Below, piece by piece: positions 9,633 to 18,416 of a DNA stretch of 64,000 bases. Each line of letters opens with the position of its first letter. Position 1 is the first letter of the stretch. The stretch is taken from assembly GCA_030653365.1 (NCBI GenBank), contig JAURZL010000011.1, positions 124,001-188,000 of the forward strand, given 5' to 3'. The notes under the pieces were generated by a model that ran no database searches, was not told where the DNA came from, and saw only the letters and a list, made by a program, of their open reading frames with translations. Source of the DNA: Anaerolineaceae bacterium (GTDB lineage: Bacteria > Chloroflexota > Anaerolineae > Anaerolineales > Anaerolineaceae). The translations under genes and the position numbers were made by a program.

Positions 9633-9675
9633 AATCCAAATCCTGGAAGTTATTTAACCTTTTAGGATTTGGATT
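9633..9675 (+). terminator. Hairpin after the di-haem peroxidase gene
   Basis: A perfect 12-bp inverted repeat (AATCCAAATCCT with AGGATTTGGATT) with a 19-base loop, 35 bases after the stop. The T-tract is poor, so it may be a weak terminator or an mRNA-stabilising 3' hairpin. Confidence 0.5.
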
Positions 9676-9768
9676 AATTCTCAATGAATTAATTTCTTAT
9701 TGAATTCACACAAAAACCTTTTCATTCATCACCTGATCTGTACCAACTTATCCGTATTAAATACTGAG

Positions 9769-9796
9769 TTGACGTCTAAAAATCGGATATTATCTA
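9769..9796 (+). promoter_or_regulatory. Candidate sigma70-type promoter for transposase-derived gene B
   Basis: TTGACG (9769-9774), 16-base spacer, TATCTA (9791-9796). The predicted leader before the start at 9901 is about 100 nt. The match is moderate and rests on pattern only. Confidence 0.35.
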
Positions 9797-9900
9797 CGTA
9801 TATTATCACAAATAGAAATCCTGATTTCCTACTGATTTAAATAGACCTAATTTTTTGTATTCTATATGTAATCGAAAACTATTTTTGAGAGGAATCATTA

Positions 9901-10725
9901 TTGAAATTATCATCCGGATTTGTAGTTAATATTCCAAATGAAACTGCACAAGCAGCTCACCAATTGTTCTCCAATAATAATCGGTATCTTCAAATTGGGG
10001 ATTGTTTGGAGAGTATTGTGAATCAAATTGACTTAGCCCTTCTTGATCCATCCTCGATAGCAGACAAAGAATTTGTTTTTCGGTTGGCATTAACAAGCGC
10101 ATTCCAATATGCCGAATTGTTACCTGATTCTTTAGCTTCCCTTGCAACAATGAAAAGAATTGATTGGAAGTACGCTCTGTATCTGCCAACAAATCATCCG
10201 GGAATAAATAAAACAGCCTTATGTAAATTCCGTCAATTATTATATACCTCTGAAAAAGCACTATCTGAATTTCGTCATCTTTTACGAATTCTTACTGAAT
10301 TTGGAATTTTCAGTCATTTAAAAGATCAATCTTTAAATCCAAAAGATATCATTTCGGTGATCTGTCAGATAAATCGATTATCACGGTTACAGGAAGCTTT
10401 AAAAGTTGGTATAAGCCTGGTCAGTGCGGTAGCTCCAGATTGGTTGGCAAGTAATGTGGCTTCCCACTGGTTTGCACGCTATCGAACGGGACAAATGGAT
10501 CTGATTGATCCTTGTGATTATTACAATCTTAAATATTTTGCAGAAAAAACAGGGACAGATATCTTTTTGTTTCTGCAGGTGCTACATAAAAAGGATTCCC
10601 CTGACCTTTTGAATCGTTCAGAAATTCAATATTTATCCCAATTATTCAAGCAACAATATCTTCAGGATGGCGAAATCCTGCGTTGGAAAGATTCAGGTTG
10701 TATCAATTGTATTAGAAACATCTAG
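9901..10725 (+). CDS. Domesticated IS1182-type transposase N-terminal protein (copy B, no DDE catalytic domain)
   Basis: 274 residues, TTG start with AGAGG upstream. It is a clear paralogue of the 1867-2715 product along its whole length. It shares FQYAELLPDSLAS, RIDWKYALYLP, QINRLSRLQEAL and AVAPDWLASNVASHWFARY, and ends with CINC (267-270) at the same residue numbers as CVNC in copy A. The block equivalent to the transposase RTDST catalytic segment reads SLNPKDIIS, so the first acidic residue of the DDE triad is absent and the rest of the catalytic domain is missing. Both copies have stayed open for about 275 codons, and each sits directly upstream of an oxidase fusion. A sequence-specific DNA-binding role near that gene is the simplest inference. 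No experiment is known to me. Confidence 0.8.
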   Translation: MKLSSGFVVNIPNETAQAAHQLFSNNNRYLQIGDCLESIVNQIDLALLDPSSIADKEFVFRLALTSAFQYAELLPDSLASLATMKRIDWKYALYLPTNHPGINKTALCKFRQLLYTSEKALSEFRHLLRILTEFGIFSHLKDQSLNPKDIISVICQINRLSRLQEALKVGISLVSAVAPDWLASNVASHWFARYRTGQMDLIDPCDYYNLKYFAEKTGTDIFLFLQVLHKKDSPDLLNRSEIQYLSQLFKQQYLQDGEILRWKDSGCINCIRNI

Positions 10726-10732
10726 ATGAATT

Positions 10733-10755
10733 AAGGAGGCAAGTTATAAGAAATG
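10733..10755 (+). other. Conserved SD-like element after transposase-derived gene B
   Basis: AAGGAGG, five bases, TATAAGAAATG, starting 8 bases after the stop of gene B. It matches the element at 2699-2722. The open frame after the ATG is only 11 codons. A TTGACA (10760-10765) follows almost immediately and could be a -35 box for the next gene. Confidence 0.35.
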
Positions 10756-10829
10756 TATATTGACAATATCATTCAATCATTTGATTAATTATTTTTTTCT
10801 TTCAAAGCATTATTAAAAGGAAAACCGAC

Positions 10830-13800
10830 ATGTCTAAAAATAAAATTCTCAATGTATTTATATTATTTACGCTGATCTTTTCACTTTTTATGAGTGGTAA
10901 CAGCCAGGTGCAGGCTCAAACCGTAAATCCACCTGACGGTATTGTTAGGCCTGAAAAACAGGAAAAAATTACCCAGGAAGACCGCCAGGCTGCAGCTGAT
11001 CGCGCTTCGGAGGGTGGTTTTTCATTGGAAGCGTCTGTAACGATGGACGCACCAATGAGTATGGATATGGATGGTGATGTTCCTCGCTATTTCAGTCACC
11101 CCAATTATGCTAACAGTCCATTGCCCGGAAACATTGTGTCCGACTGGAATGCAATCGCTCAGGACGTATTACAACCACCGATGGCGGGTATGAGCATGGG
11201 TGACATCTCTATGGCAACTGCATTTGTTTACTTATCTTACACGCAGGCAGCGGTTTACAATGCCTTGATAGCCATCGAAGGTGGTTATTATGCGTATGAT
11301 GGAAATCCTACTTTTGTGACCTTTATTCCAATGTTAGTGGGTGGTGGTACAGATGCGGCGGTTGGTGGTGAAATTAGTACAACTAATTTTATTACCGATA
11401 GCACCGCGGCTCGTGAGGCTGCTGTAGCCACCGCAGCCTATAAAGTATTAATCCATTACCTGCCAGGCAACATGGTATTACCGGTGAAATATGCAGAATC
11501 CCTGGCAACCATTCCCGATGGACCAGAAAAAACACTTGGTATTTCTATCGGTGACCAGGCTGCGGCTGAAATTATTGCTTTAAGAGAAAATGATGGTTTA
11601 TTGGCACCTGACACCTACACACCGCCTGCACCAGGACCTGGTGTTTGGGAGCCCACCATGCTATTAATGGATGGTGTCACTTTTGCTCCTCCCGTTGATC
11701 CCTGGATGGCTCAATTGAAGCCATTTTTGCGAGATACTCCGGATCAATATCGCCCTGTTCCTCCACCAGCACTTGACAGCCCTGAATACGCAGCAGATTT
11801 GAATGAGGTCAAGGAAATAGGCAGCGCTGGGAGTTTGACCCGCACACCAGAACAGACCGAGGTGGCCAAATTCTGGACGGATAACATGGTTATCCAGACC
11901 AACAAGTCGTACCGCAATATTGCAGAAACACGCAGTCTGAATTTGCTGGATACAGCACGCCTAATGGTGATGGGTAACATGGTTGCTACAGACAGTCTCA
12001 TCGCTACGTTTGACTCCAAATATTTCTACAATTTTTGGCGACCTGTCACCGCGATTCAAAGAGCCGACACAGACGGAAACGCTGCGACCGATGCAGATCC
12101 CACCTGGATGCCAGCTGTAATGACACCGAATTTTCCCGAGTATGTGGCAGGGCATGGATCTTTTGTTTCCGCTCAAGCAGAAATGCTCACGCAATTCTTT
12201 GGAACAGACCAGATAGAGCTGGATCTGGAGAGCAGTGTCACCGGCACAACCAGACACTTTTCTACAGCAGAGGAACTGCGTACAGAAATCGTGAATGCCA
12301 GGACCTGGGGTGGATTGCATTTCCGCAATTCCAGCGAACTTGCAGTGTCCCTGGGGCAAGAAATTGTTCAGAATGCATTCGCGCATTACTTACGGGATAA
12401 TCCATTTAACGATACAGGTGAACATGCTGAAGTTTCTGGTGGCATTCGCAAGTTTGTCGATGAATTATCAATGTTTTGTGACCCGAGCACTGGACCATGC
12501 ATAGGTACTTCCACTCTCGGTCAATTTATGCCGATTGGTGTGCCGGATACAACTACCTACCCTGGATCAGATTATTATGAGATTGCTCTGGTACAGTATA
12601 GAGAACAAATGCACTCCGATTTGCCAGCAACTTACCTCCGTGGGTATGTGCAACTTTCTACTAGTGTAGTGGATGCTTTGGTTGTAGATGAACCGGTACA
12701 ACTCACAAATGTTCTTTTAGATGGGACCGAAGTGACCCTTACTGATTTCTTTGGGGTTACTCCACCTCACTATTTAGGACCAACCATTATTGCAACCAAA
12801 AATAAACCAGTCCGAATCAAGTTCTATAACTTATTACCGACAGGGATTGAAGGTGATCTATTCTTACCGGTAGACACGACTGTTATGGGTGCTGGAATGG
12901 GACCAGATCTTGTGATGCCAGAACTCACACCAGAAGAGGAAGTAGAAGAATACCTGAATCCAATGTGTGGTATGGCTTATGACGGAGCAGGTGATCGCAT
13001 CGCCAAAAACGTAGATTGTTTCGCTGAAAACCGGGCTACCCTGCATTTGCATGGTGGCATCACTCCATGGATCAGTGATGGTACCCCACACCAATGGATT
13101 ACTCCGGCTAATGAGCTTACTTCCTATCCTCAAGGTGTCAGCGTTCAACCAGTTCCTGATATGTTTGACACTGGTGACCCGGTTGATGGCGTCATGACCT
13201 TTTATTACACCAATCAGCAATCAGCCCGTTTGATGTTCTACCATGACCATGCCTGGGGCATCACCCGGTTGAACGTGTACGCAGGTGAAGTTGCTCCATA
13301 CTTGATTTCTGATGAGACAGAACAATCGTTGATTGAAGGTGGCTTCATCCCTGGACCAGAAAGCACAATTCCGCTGGTTGTTCAGGACAAGACATTTGTG
13401 CCTGGTGCCAAACAACTATCTGTATCCGATGAAACCTGGGATGTAGAACGATGGGGTGGACCAGGAAACTTGTGGCTCCCACATGTCTACTCTCCTGCGC
13501 AAAATCCGGGTGACGCATCTGGTGTCAACCAGTTTGGCCGGTGGGCATATGGACCCTGGTTCTGGCCGCCAACGTCAGATATTGACTCTCCTCCCGTTCC
13601 TAATCCCTACTATGATGAGGATTGTGATCCGGATGAGCAGTGGTGTGAACCTCCCATGATGCCGGGAGTACCTTATAACTCAATGGGTATGGAAGCATTT
13701 ATGGATACACCAGTGCTCAATGGGACGGTTTATCCAACCCTGACGGTTGATCCAAAATCATATCGTTTCCGAATTCTTAATGGAGCGAATGACCGCTTCT

Positions 13801-16097
13801 TCAACCTCTCATTCTACCAAGCAGTGGATGCGAACGGTGTGGTATGTGATGCAGCCAATCTAGCCCCTGCACCAGAGTCAACTGGAATTATCTGTACGGA
13901 AGTTGCATTGGCGGATGTTGAAGCAGCACTGGAAGATCCGACCATTATGCCTACTCCTGTTAGTGGTTCTGAAGGTCCTGATTGGGTACAGATCGGTACG
14001 GAAGGTGGTTTCTTACCTGCTCCTACAGTTCTTCCTGCTCAACCAACAACCTGGGTGAATGACCCGACGGTATTCAATGCTGGAAATGTTGATCTACACT
14101 CGTTATTGATCGCTCCAGCAGAGCGTGCAGATGTCATTGTTGACTTCTCAGCCTATGCTGGTCAGACACTGATTCTATACAATGATGGACCAGCAGCATT
14201 CCCAGCCCGTGACCCACGCTATGATTACTTCACTGGCAATGGCGACTACCGCGATACAGGGGGAGCTTCTTCCACGTTACCCGGTTACGGTCCCAATACC
14301 CGCACGATGATGAAGATAGTGGTGGCACCTGCTACTCCAGCACCAGCTTTCAACCTCACTGCACTTGAGACTGCATTCAAAGCTGTAAGTCTGGGTGGTT
14401 TGGGTGTGTTTGAAGAAGGACAACACCCAATCATTGTTGGTCAGGGTGCTTACAACACAGCTTACGGAACTTCGTTCCCCCACAATGGTCTTATGAATGG
14501 AACCGTACAAATCTATGATACATCTTTGACATTTAGAACACTTCTAGGCACGTCTTTGACGATTGAATTCAAACCCAAAATGATCCAGGATGAGATGGGT
14601 GAGGCATTTGACCCGGAGTACGGACGTATGAGTGGATTCCTCGGGGTTGAGACGCCAGATGCTCAGGCAGGCAACCAGAACATGATCCTCAATGGATATG
14701 TGATGCCACAGACTGAGGTTCTGCGTGGTATTGAATTGCCACCAGGTGTTGAATTGACACCGATTTCCACAGCAGATGATGGAACGCAAATCTGGAAGTT
14801 CACCCATAATGGTGTGGATACACATCCAATTCACTTCCACCTGTTCGATGTACAGCTCCTCAACCGAGTCGGTTGGGATGGCATCATCCGCAAGCCGGAC
14901 GCCAATGAATTGGGTTGGAAGGATACAGTCCGGATCAGTCCATTAGAAGACACCATTGTCGCACTTCGCCCATTGATTCCACAAATTCCCTGGGATCTAC
15001 CGAACAGTGTGCGATTACTCGACCCCTCAATGCCGGAAGGTGCTACTTTAGATCAGGGTAGAATAGGAATGTTTGACCCACTTGGAAATTCGGTGACGGT
15101 AACCAATCGCTTTGTTAATTTTGGTTGGGAATACGTTTTCCATTGTCACATCCTCAGCCATGAAGAAATGGATATGATGCGTCCGATGTCGGTCGGCGTC
15201 AGGCCGAGAACGCCAACCAATCTAGCTGGAATTCTAACTGGAAGTGGAGTAACACAAACCGTGGTTTTGACCTGGCAAGATAACTCATTGAATGAGACTT
15301 CCTTTTCCGTTCAGCGCTCTCTTGCAGGGGCTGACGTATGGAGTACTATCGATGTGGTTCCAGCAGATACAGAAACCTACAATGATCTGATTGGTGACAC
15401 AATTGAACGGTTTGATTACCGTGTGTTTGCTTCCAACGTTATTGGCGATACATTTGATTATGCAGATCCAGCGGTTGGCTTCCCCAATACCAGCATGGAT
15501 TCAGGATTCTCTAACACTATTGTGATCGATACAGTTGCACCTGGAGATCCCACTGACTTGGTAGGTGAATTGCAAGCAGGCCCACAGATTTCGTTGACCT
15601 GGCTTGACAATGCTAATACAGAGACTGGTTTCGAAATCGAACGCAATGTCGATGGTTTAGGATTTGAACCGCTCATAACCCTCGCGGCAGACACAATCAG
15701 TTACATTGATACTGATATTGTTTCAGGTTCAGCTTATGTCTACCGGGTTGCTTCAGAAAACAGTGCTGGTTTATCCGCTTGGGCGGTATCCAACTTGATA
15801 GAAACTGTCCCACCAGCTGCCCCTACTGACTTGACTGCTACTTTGGAAGCTGGTCCGCAGGTCGTTTTGAACTGGACAGATGCGTCAATAAATGAGACGG
15901 GCTACGTCATTGAACGTGACGATGGTTTAACTGGCTATGTTCTGCTAACAACACTGGCAGCAAATAACAACACCTTCACTGACATCACTGTTCTTCCTGG
16001 TTCGTTATACATGTACCGCATTGCAGCGGAAAACAATGCTGGGTTATCAGAATGGGTGGAATTTACATTAAATCCAATTGAAATTCCAATTCCATAA
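10830..16097 (+). CDS. Secreted vanadium-haloperoxidase-like / multicopper oxidase / FnIII fusion protein (copy 2)
   Basis: 1,755 residues, a close paralogue of the 2864-8035 product with the same domain order. A signal peptide spans 1-29 (VQA|Q). The haloperoxidase-like domain has K397/R404 (KYFYNFWRP), H442 (AGHGS), and R491/H497 (RTWGGLHF). The multicopper oxidase has HLHG (739-742), HDH (805-807), HPIHFH (1332-1337) and HCHILSHEEMDM (1438-1449). Three C-terminal FnIII domains follow (about 1455-1755). It differs from copy 1 by insertions in the haloperoxidase domain (about 158-195) and by an acidic segment (about 699-709) before HLHG. It is preceded by transposase-derived gene B. Copy 2 has no peroxidase gene after it. 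Both copies look catalytically intact, so they may differ in substrate or expression. Confidence 0.9.
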   Translation: MSKNKILNVFILFTLIFSLFMSGNSQVQAQTVNPPDGIVRPEKQEKITQEDRQAAADRASEGGFSLEASVTMDAPMSMDMDGDVPRYFSHPNYANSPLPGNIVSDWNAIAQDVLQPPMAGMSMGDISMATAFVYLSYTQAAVYNALIAIEGGYYAYDGNPTFVTFIPMLVGGGTDAAVGGEISTTNFITDSTAAREAAVATAAYKVLIHYLPGNMVLPVKYAESLATIPDGPEKTLGISIGDQAAAEIIALRENDGLLAPDTYTPPAPGPGVWEPTMLLMDGVTFAPPVDPWMAQLKPFLRDTPDQYRPVPPPALDSPEYAADLNEVKEIGSAGSLTRTPEQTEVAKFWTDNMVIQTNKSYRNIAETRSLNLLDTARLMVMGNMVATDSLIATFDSKYFYNFWRPVTAIQRADTDGNAATDADPTWMPAVMTPNFPEYVAGHGSFVSAQAEMLTQFFGTDQIELDLESSVTGTTRHFSTAEELRTEIVNARTWGGLHFRNSSELAVSLGQEIVQNAFAHYLRDNPFNDTGEHAEVSGGIRKFVDELSMFCDPSTGPCIGTSTLGQFMPIGVPDTTTYPGSDYYEIALVQYREQMHSDLPATYLRGYVQLSTSVVDALVVDEPVQLTNVLLDGTEVTLTDFFGVTPPHYLGPTIIATKNKPVRIKFYNLLPTGIEGDLFLPVDTTVMGAGMGPDLVMPELTPEEEVEEYLNPMCGMAYDGAGDRIAKNVDCFAENRATLHLHGGITPWISDGTPHQWITPANELTSYPQGVSVQPVPDMFDTGDPVDGVMTFYYTNQQSARLMFYHDHAWGITRLNVYAGEVAPYLISDETEQSLIEGGFIPGPESTIPLVVQDKTFVPGAKQLSVSDETWDVERWGGPGNLWLPHVYSPAQNPGDASGVNQFGRWAYGPWFWPPTSDIDSPPVPNPYYDEDCDPDEQWCEPPMMPGVPYNSMGMEAFMDTPVLNGTVYPTLTVDPKSYRFRILNGANDRFFNLSFYQAVDANGVVCDAANLAPAPESTGIICTEVALADVEAALEDPTIMPTPVSGSEGPDWVQIGTEGGFLPAPTVLPAQPTTWVNDPTVFNAGNVDLHSLLIAPAERADVIVDFSAYAGQTLILYNDGPAAFPARDPRYDYFTGNGDYRDTGGASSTLPGYGPNTRTMMKIVVAPATPAPAFNLTALETAFKAVSLGGLGVFEEGQHPIIVGQGAYNTAYGTSFPHNGLMNGTVQIYDTSLTFRTLLGTSLTIEFKPKMIQDEMGEAFDPEYGRMSGFLGVETPDAQAGNQNMILNGYVMPQTEVLRGIELPPGVELTPISTADDGTQIWKFTHNGVDTHPIHFHLFDVQLLNRVGWDGIIRKPDANELGWKDTVRISPLEDTIVALRPLIPQIPWDLPNSVRLLDPSMPEGATLDQGRIGMFDPLGNSVTVTNRFVNFGWEYVFHCHILSHEEMDMMRPMSVGVRPRTPTNLAGILTGSGVTQTVVLTWQDNSLNETSFSVQRSLAGADVWSTIDVVPADTETYNDLIGDTIERFDYRVFASNVIGDTFDYADPAVGFPNTSMDSGFSNTIVIDTVAPGDPTDLVGELQAGPQISLTWLDNANTETGFEIERNVDGLGFEPLITLAADTISYIDTDIVSGSAYVYRVASENSAGLSAWAVSNLIETVPPAAPTDLTATLEAGPQVVLNWTDASINETGYVIERDDGLTGYVLLTTLAANNNTFTDITVLPGSLYMYRIAAENNAGLSEWVEFTLNPIEIPIP

Positions 16098-16148
16098 ACA
16101 CCAATTTTTAAAGGGAGGGATCATCCTTCCGCCATAACAATTTTCTAC

Positions 16149-16191
16149 AATCAATCCTCAAGAACATCAAACTCTTGAGGATTGATTTTTA
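16149..16191 (+). terminator. Strong intrinsic terminator after oxidase fusion 2
   Basis: A perfect 15-bp stem (16149-16163 with 16173-16187), 9-base loop and a run of T. It ends the oxidase transcription unit. Confidence 0.9.
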
Positions 16192-16384
16192 TCTTCCCAA
16201 AGCAAAAAATTTCCTTCCAGATAACAATTTCCAAAAATAGATTACGAGAGGGAATTCGATAAAATAAGAATAATATGATGGTAATAGTCGTAATTAAAAA
16301 AACCATGCCAAAACATATGACTCAGGAGGGATGTGAATAGTAAAAATTTCCTTTAAATTTAACCAAATATCTTTGGAGGTTGTT

Positions 16385-17407
16385 ATGGAAAAATCACAGT
16401 TTTTAAATCCTACAATGAAAAATCTCAAACCGTTTATAGCTCCTTACGCCAAAGCGAATACGAAGAAAGCTATCATCCAAATTCTCAATTCAGTTATCCC
16501 ATATTTTGTGTTATGGGGGTTGATGATCTGGAGTCTCCAGTATTCATATTGGATTACATTCGGTTTATCGATCCTGGCTGCGTTGTTTATGGTACGGGTT
16601 TTTATTCTGTTTCATGATTGTGGACATAATAGCTTGTTCTCATCCAAACAGAAGAATGAGCTTGTTGGTTTCTTCCTGGGAGTTCTGGTATTTACCCCCT
16701 ATGAACAGTGGTCGAAAACACATGCCATTCATCATGCTTCCAGTGGAAACCTGGACAAACGCGGGATTGGGGATGTGATGACCCTGACTGTTGAAGAATA
16801 TCTGTCTAAACCAGCCATCGTAAAACTAGGATACCGGTTGTTTCGACATCCCCTGGTGATGTTTATATTAGGACCATTGTACATGTTTCTGATCAGTCAC
16901 CGGATTCCCCGTCCAATTTTAGGAAAGAAAGAAACGCGATTTCAGATTTATCACAATTTTGCTTTATTAGCGATGATCATTATTATGGGTTTGGCAATTG
17001 GCTGGAAAGAGTACCTCATCATTCAATTGCCGGTCATCTGGATAGCAGGTGCGGTGGGAATCTGGTTATTTTTCCTGCAACACCAGTTTGAAGGGGTATA
17101 CTGGGCTGAAAGTGCAGAATGGGATTATGTTGCATCAGCATTAGAGGGCGCATCGTATTACGAATTGCCAAAATGGATGCAATGGTTTAGCGGAAATATT
17201 GGATTTCATCATATCCATCACCTCAGCCCCAAAATTCCTAATTATTACCTGGAAGCCTGTTATAAAAATGGCGAGATTTTTCAGGAAAAAGTAAGAAAGA
17301 TATCATTCTGGGAGGGATTTAAATCGGTTGGATTGGATCTTATTGATGTCAAGAATAATCGCTTGATTCGTTTTCGGGATTTGAATCAAGCGGTGGGGAC
17401 TGAATAA
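16385..17407 (+). CDS. Membrane fatty acid desaturase (acyl-lipid omega-6/delta-12 type)
   Basis: About 340 residues with several hydrophobic segments and the three diagnostic histidine boxes of integral membrane di-iron desaturases: HDCGH (77-81), HAIHH (113-117) and HHIHH (275-279). It should insert double bonds into membrane lipid acyl chains using O2 and reduced ferredoxin or cytochrome b5. The ATG at 16385 is chosen because GGAGG lies 5 bases upstream; the in-frame TTG at 16373 overlaps that site. The O2 requirement fits an organism that at least tolerates oxygen, in line with the neighbouring copper oxidases. Regiospecificity cannot be fixed from sequence. Confidence 0.93.
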   Translation: MEKSQFLNPTMKNLKPFIAPYAKANTKKAIIQILNSVIPYFVLWGLMIWSLQYSYWITFGLSILAALFMVRVFILFHDCGHNSLFSSKQKNELVGFFLGVLVFTPYEQWSKTHAIHHASSGNLDKRGIGDVMTLTVEEYLSKPAIVKLGYRLFRHPLVMFILGPLYMFLISHRIPRPILGKKETRFQIYHNFALLAMIIIMGLAIGWKEYLIIQLPVIWIAGAVGIWLFFLQHQFEGVYWAESAEWDYVASALEGASYYELPKWMQWFSGNIGFHHIHHLSPKIPNYYLEACYKNGEIFQEKVRKISFWEGFKSVGLDLIDVKNNRLIRFRDLNQAVGTE

Positions 17408-17413
17408 TTATCC

Positions 17414-17440
17414 AACAGGAGATGATTTCCATCTCCTGTT
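17414..17440. terminator. Hairpin between convergent genes
   Basis: A perfect 11-bp stem (AACAGGAGATG with CATCTCCTGTT), loop ATTTC, between the desaturase and the SHOCT-like gene. T-tracts are weak on both sides. Possible bidirectional terminator. Confidence 0.5.
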
Positions 17441-17484
17441 ATTGGAGATTTATGAGTTATATATTGGGTAATTTGTTGGTCTAA

Positions 17485-17886
17485 TTATTCGATGAACACT
17501 TCTACGCGTTCACCATCTTCTTCATCGAAGACATCAACAATCTGACCTATTTCACCGCTTTCCAGAAATTCAGTAATTATATTAGGATCAATACCTTCAA
17601 TTTCAGGACTGAATTTCATGCCCATTTTCATACCAGCACCTACCAGGCCTACGGGGAGACGTACATTTACGCGGGTTTTTCCGGTGTCTGTGTCTGTTAC
17701 GCGAACACGAAAAAACTTTCCAGGCCGACCACCTCCTGCTCGTTCATAGGTTGGGGGCGAAGGCGGGGATTTCGGTTCGGAACTGGTAGAACCTAGGGCT
17801 TCCAAAAGTTTTGCAGCCTGATCCGCATTAATTACACCATCCTGTAACATGGATAAAATTTTGATTCTTTCTTCTGGACTTGTCAT
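17485..17886 (-). CDS. SHOCT-like domain protein (YvlB/LiaX N-terminal type)
   Basis: 133 residues. An N-terminal short helical SHOCT-like segment (TSPEERIKILSMLQDGVINADQAAKLLEAL) is followed by a Pro-rich linker and a small beta-rich region containing VRVTDTDTGKTRVNVRLPVGLV, typical of bacterial proteins sitting beside DUF2089 or envelope-stress genes. The start is the ATG at 17886 because AAGGAG lies 8 bases upstream; the GTG at 17895 would overlap that site. It is the second gene of a pair with the DUF2089 protein. Molecular function is not established. Confidence 0.8.
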   Translation of the reverse strand: MTSPEERIKILSMLQDGVINADQAAKLLEALGSTSSEPKSPPSPPTYERAGGGRPGKFFRVRVTDTDTGKTRVNVRLPVGLVGAGMKMGMKFSPEIEGIDPNIITEFLESGEIGQIVDVFDEEDGERVEVFIE

Positions 17887-17900
17887 GATCGTCACTCCTT

Positions 17901-18293
17901 TTATTCGGTTTTCTTACCAGCCAATTGTGCCTGAGCTTCTTCCGGGCTTATTTCTCCACTGGCCAATGCATCCAAAATGCGTAATCTTTCTTCTGCTGTA
18001 AATTTGGTCGGTTCATCTGCTTTAGGTTCAAATCCTAACAGGCGAAGAATGTCCTGCAGTCGATTTCTCAAGGTTGGGTAGGAGAGGCTGAGCTCCTCCT
18101 CCATGCGATTAAACCTGCCTTCACAACGGATGAAAGTCATGAGGAAATGCATTTGTTCTTTGTTCAGTACATTGAAGGGATTGGCAGTCGGTGCAAAATG
18201 CCCCTGAAGGCTGGTGTCGCACTGCGGGCAATATAAACCAGTTACTTCGAGATCATTTCGGCAAATTGGGCATTGGGTTGGTAATTTATTCAT
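17901..18293 (-). CDS. DUF2089 family zinc-ribbon / HTH protein
   Basis: 130 residues. An N-terminal zinc ribbon has two CxxC pairs (CPICRNDLEVTGLYCPQC, about 8-25). A helix-turn-helix-like segment follows (RCEGRFNRMEEELSLSYPTLRNRLQDIL), and a C-terminal SHOCT-like helix (EERLRILDALASGEISPEEA) resembles the N-terminus of the partner encoded just downstream. The build suggests a DNA-binding regulator controlling its own operon, which is inference from the fold. AGGAGG precedes the ATG. Confidence 0.85.
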   Translation of the reverse strand: MNKLPTQCPICRNDLEVTGLYCPQCDTSLQGHFAPTANPFNVLNKEQMHFLMTFIRCEGRFNRMEEELSLSYPTLRNRLQDILRLLGFEPKADEPTKFTAEERLRILDALASGEISPEEAQAQLAGKKTE

Positions 18294-18317
18294 TGAACCT
18301 CCTGATATTTCTTCATA

Positions 18318-18341
18318 CCTCGCGTGGCTATCTCGCGATCT
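18318..18341 (-). promoter_or_regulatory. Repeated CGCGAG motif in the leader of the DUF2089 operon
   Basis: On the minus strand CGCGAG occurs twice, 13 bases apart, between the candidate promoter and the SD. In an AT-rich leader this GC-rich direct repeat stands out and may be an operator. No proof. Confidence 0.3.
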
Positions 18342-18388
18342 CCAATTTATTTATTAATTTTCTTAATCAAATATTTCTTTTTATAAAT

Positions 18389-18416
18389 ATCTTATCATAA
18401 AATATAAATTTGTCAA
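18389..18416 (-). promoter_or_regulatory. Candidate promoter of the DUF2089-SHOCT operon
   Basis: Minus strand TTGACA (18411-18416), 16-base spacer, TAAGAT (18389-18394). It gives a leader of roughly 90 nt. The 18294-18589 gap otherwise holds only AT-rich DNA shared with the divergent sixA upstream region. Confidence 0.4.

Larger units (their letters stand above)
9598..9900. other. Intergenic region between the peroxidase and transposase-derived gene B
   Basis: 303 bases, AT-rich, with no supported gene. It contains a hairpin close to the peroxidase stop and a candidate promoter for gene B, both listed separately. Near 9751 it carries a TCCGTAT string also found upstream of gene A. Confidence 0.6.

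Noticed and set aside
2864-16097. The FnIII oxidases as sortase substrates
   Set aside because: Both end right after the last FnIII strand with no LPXTG-like motif, hydrophobic segment or basic tail.
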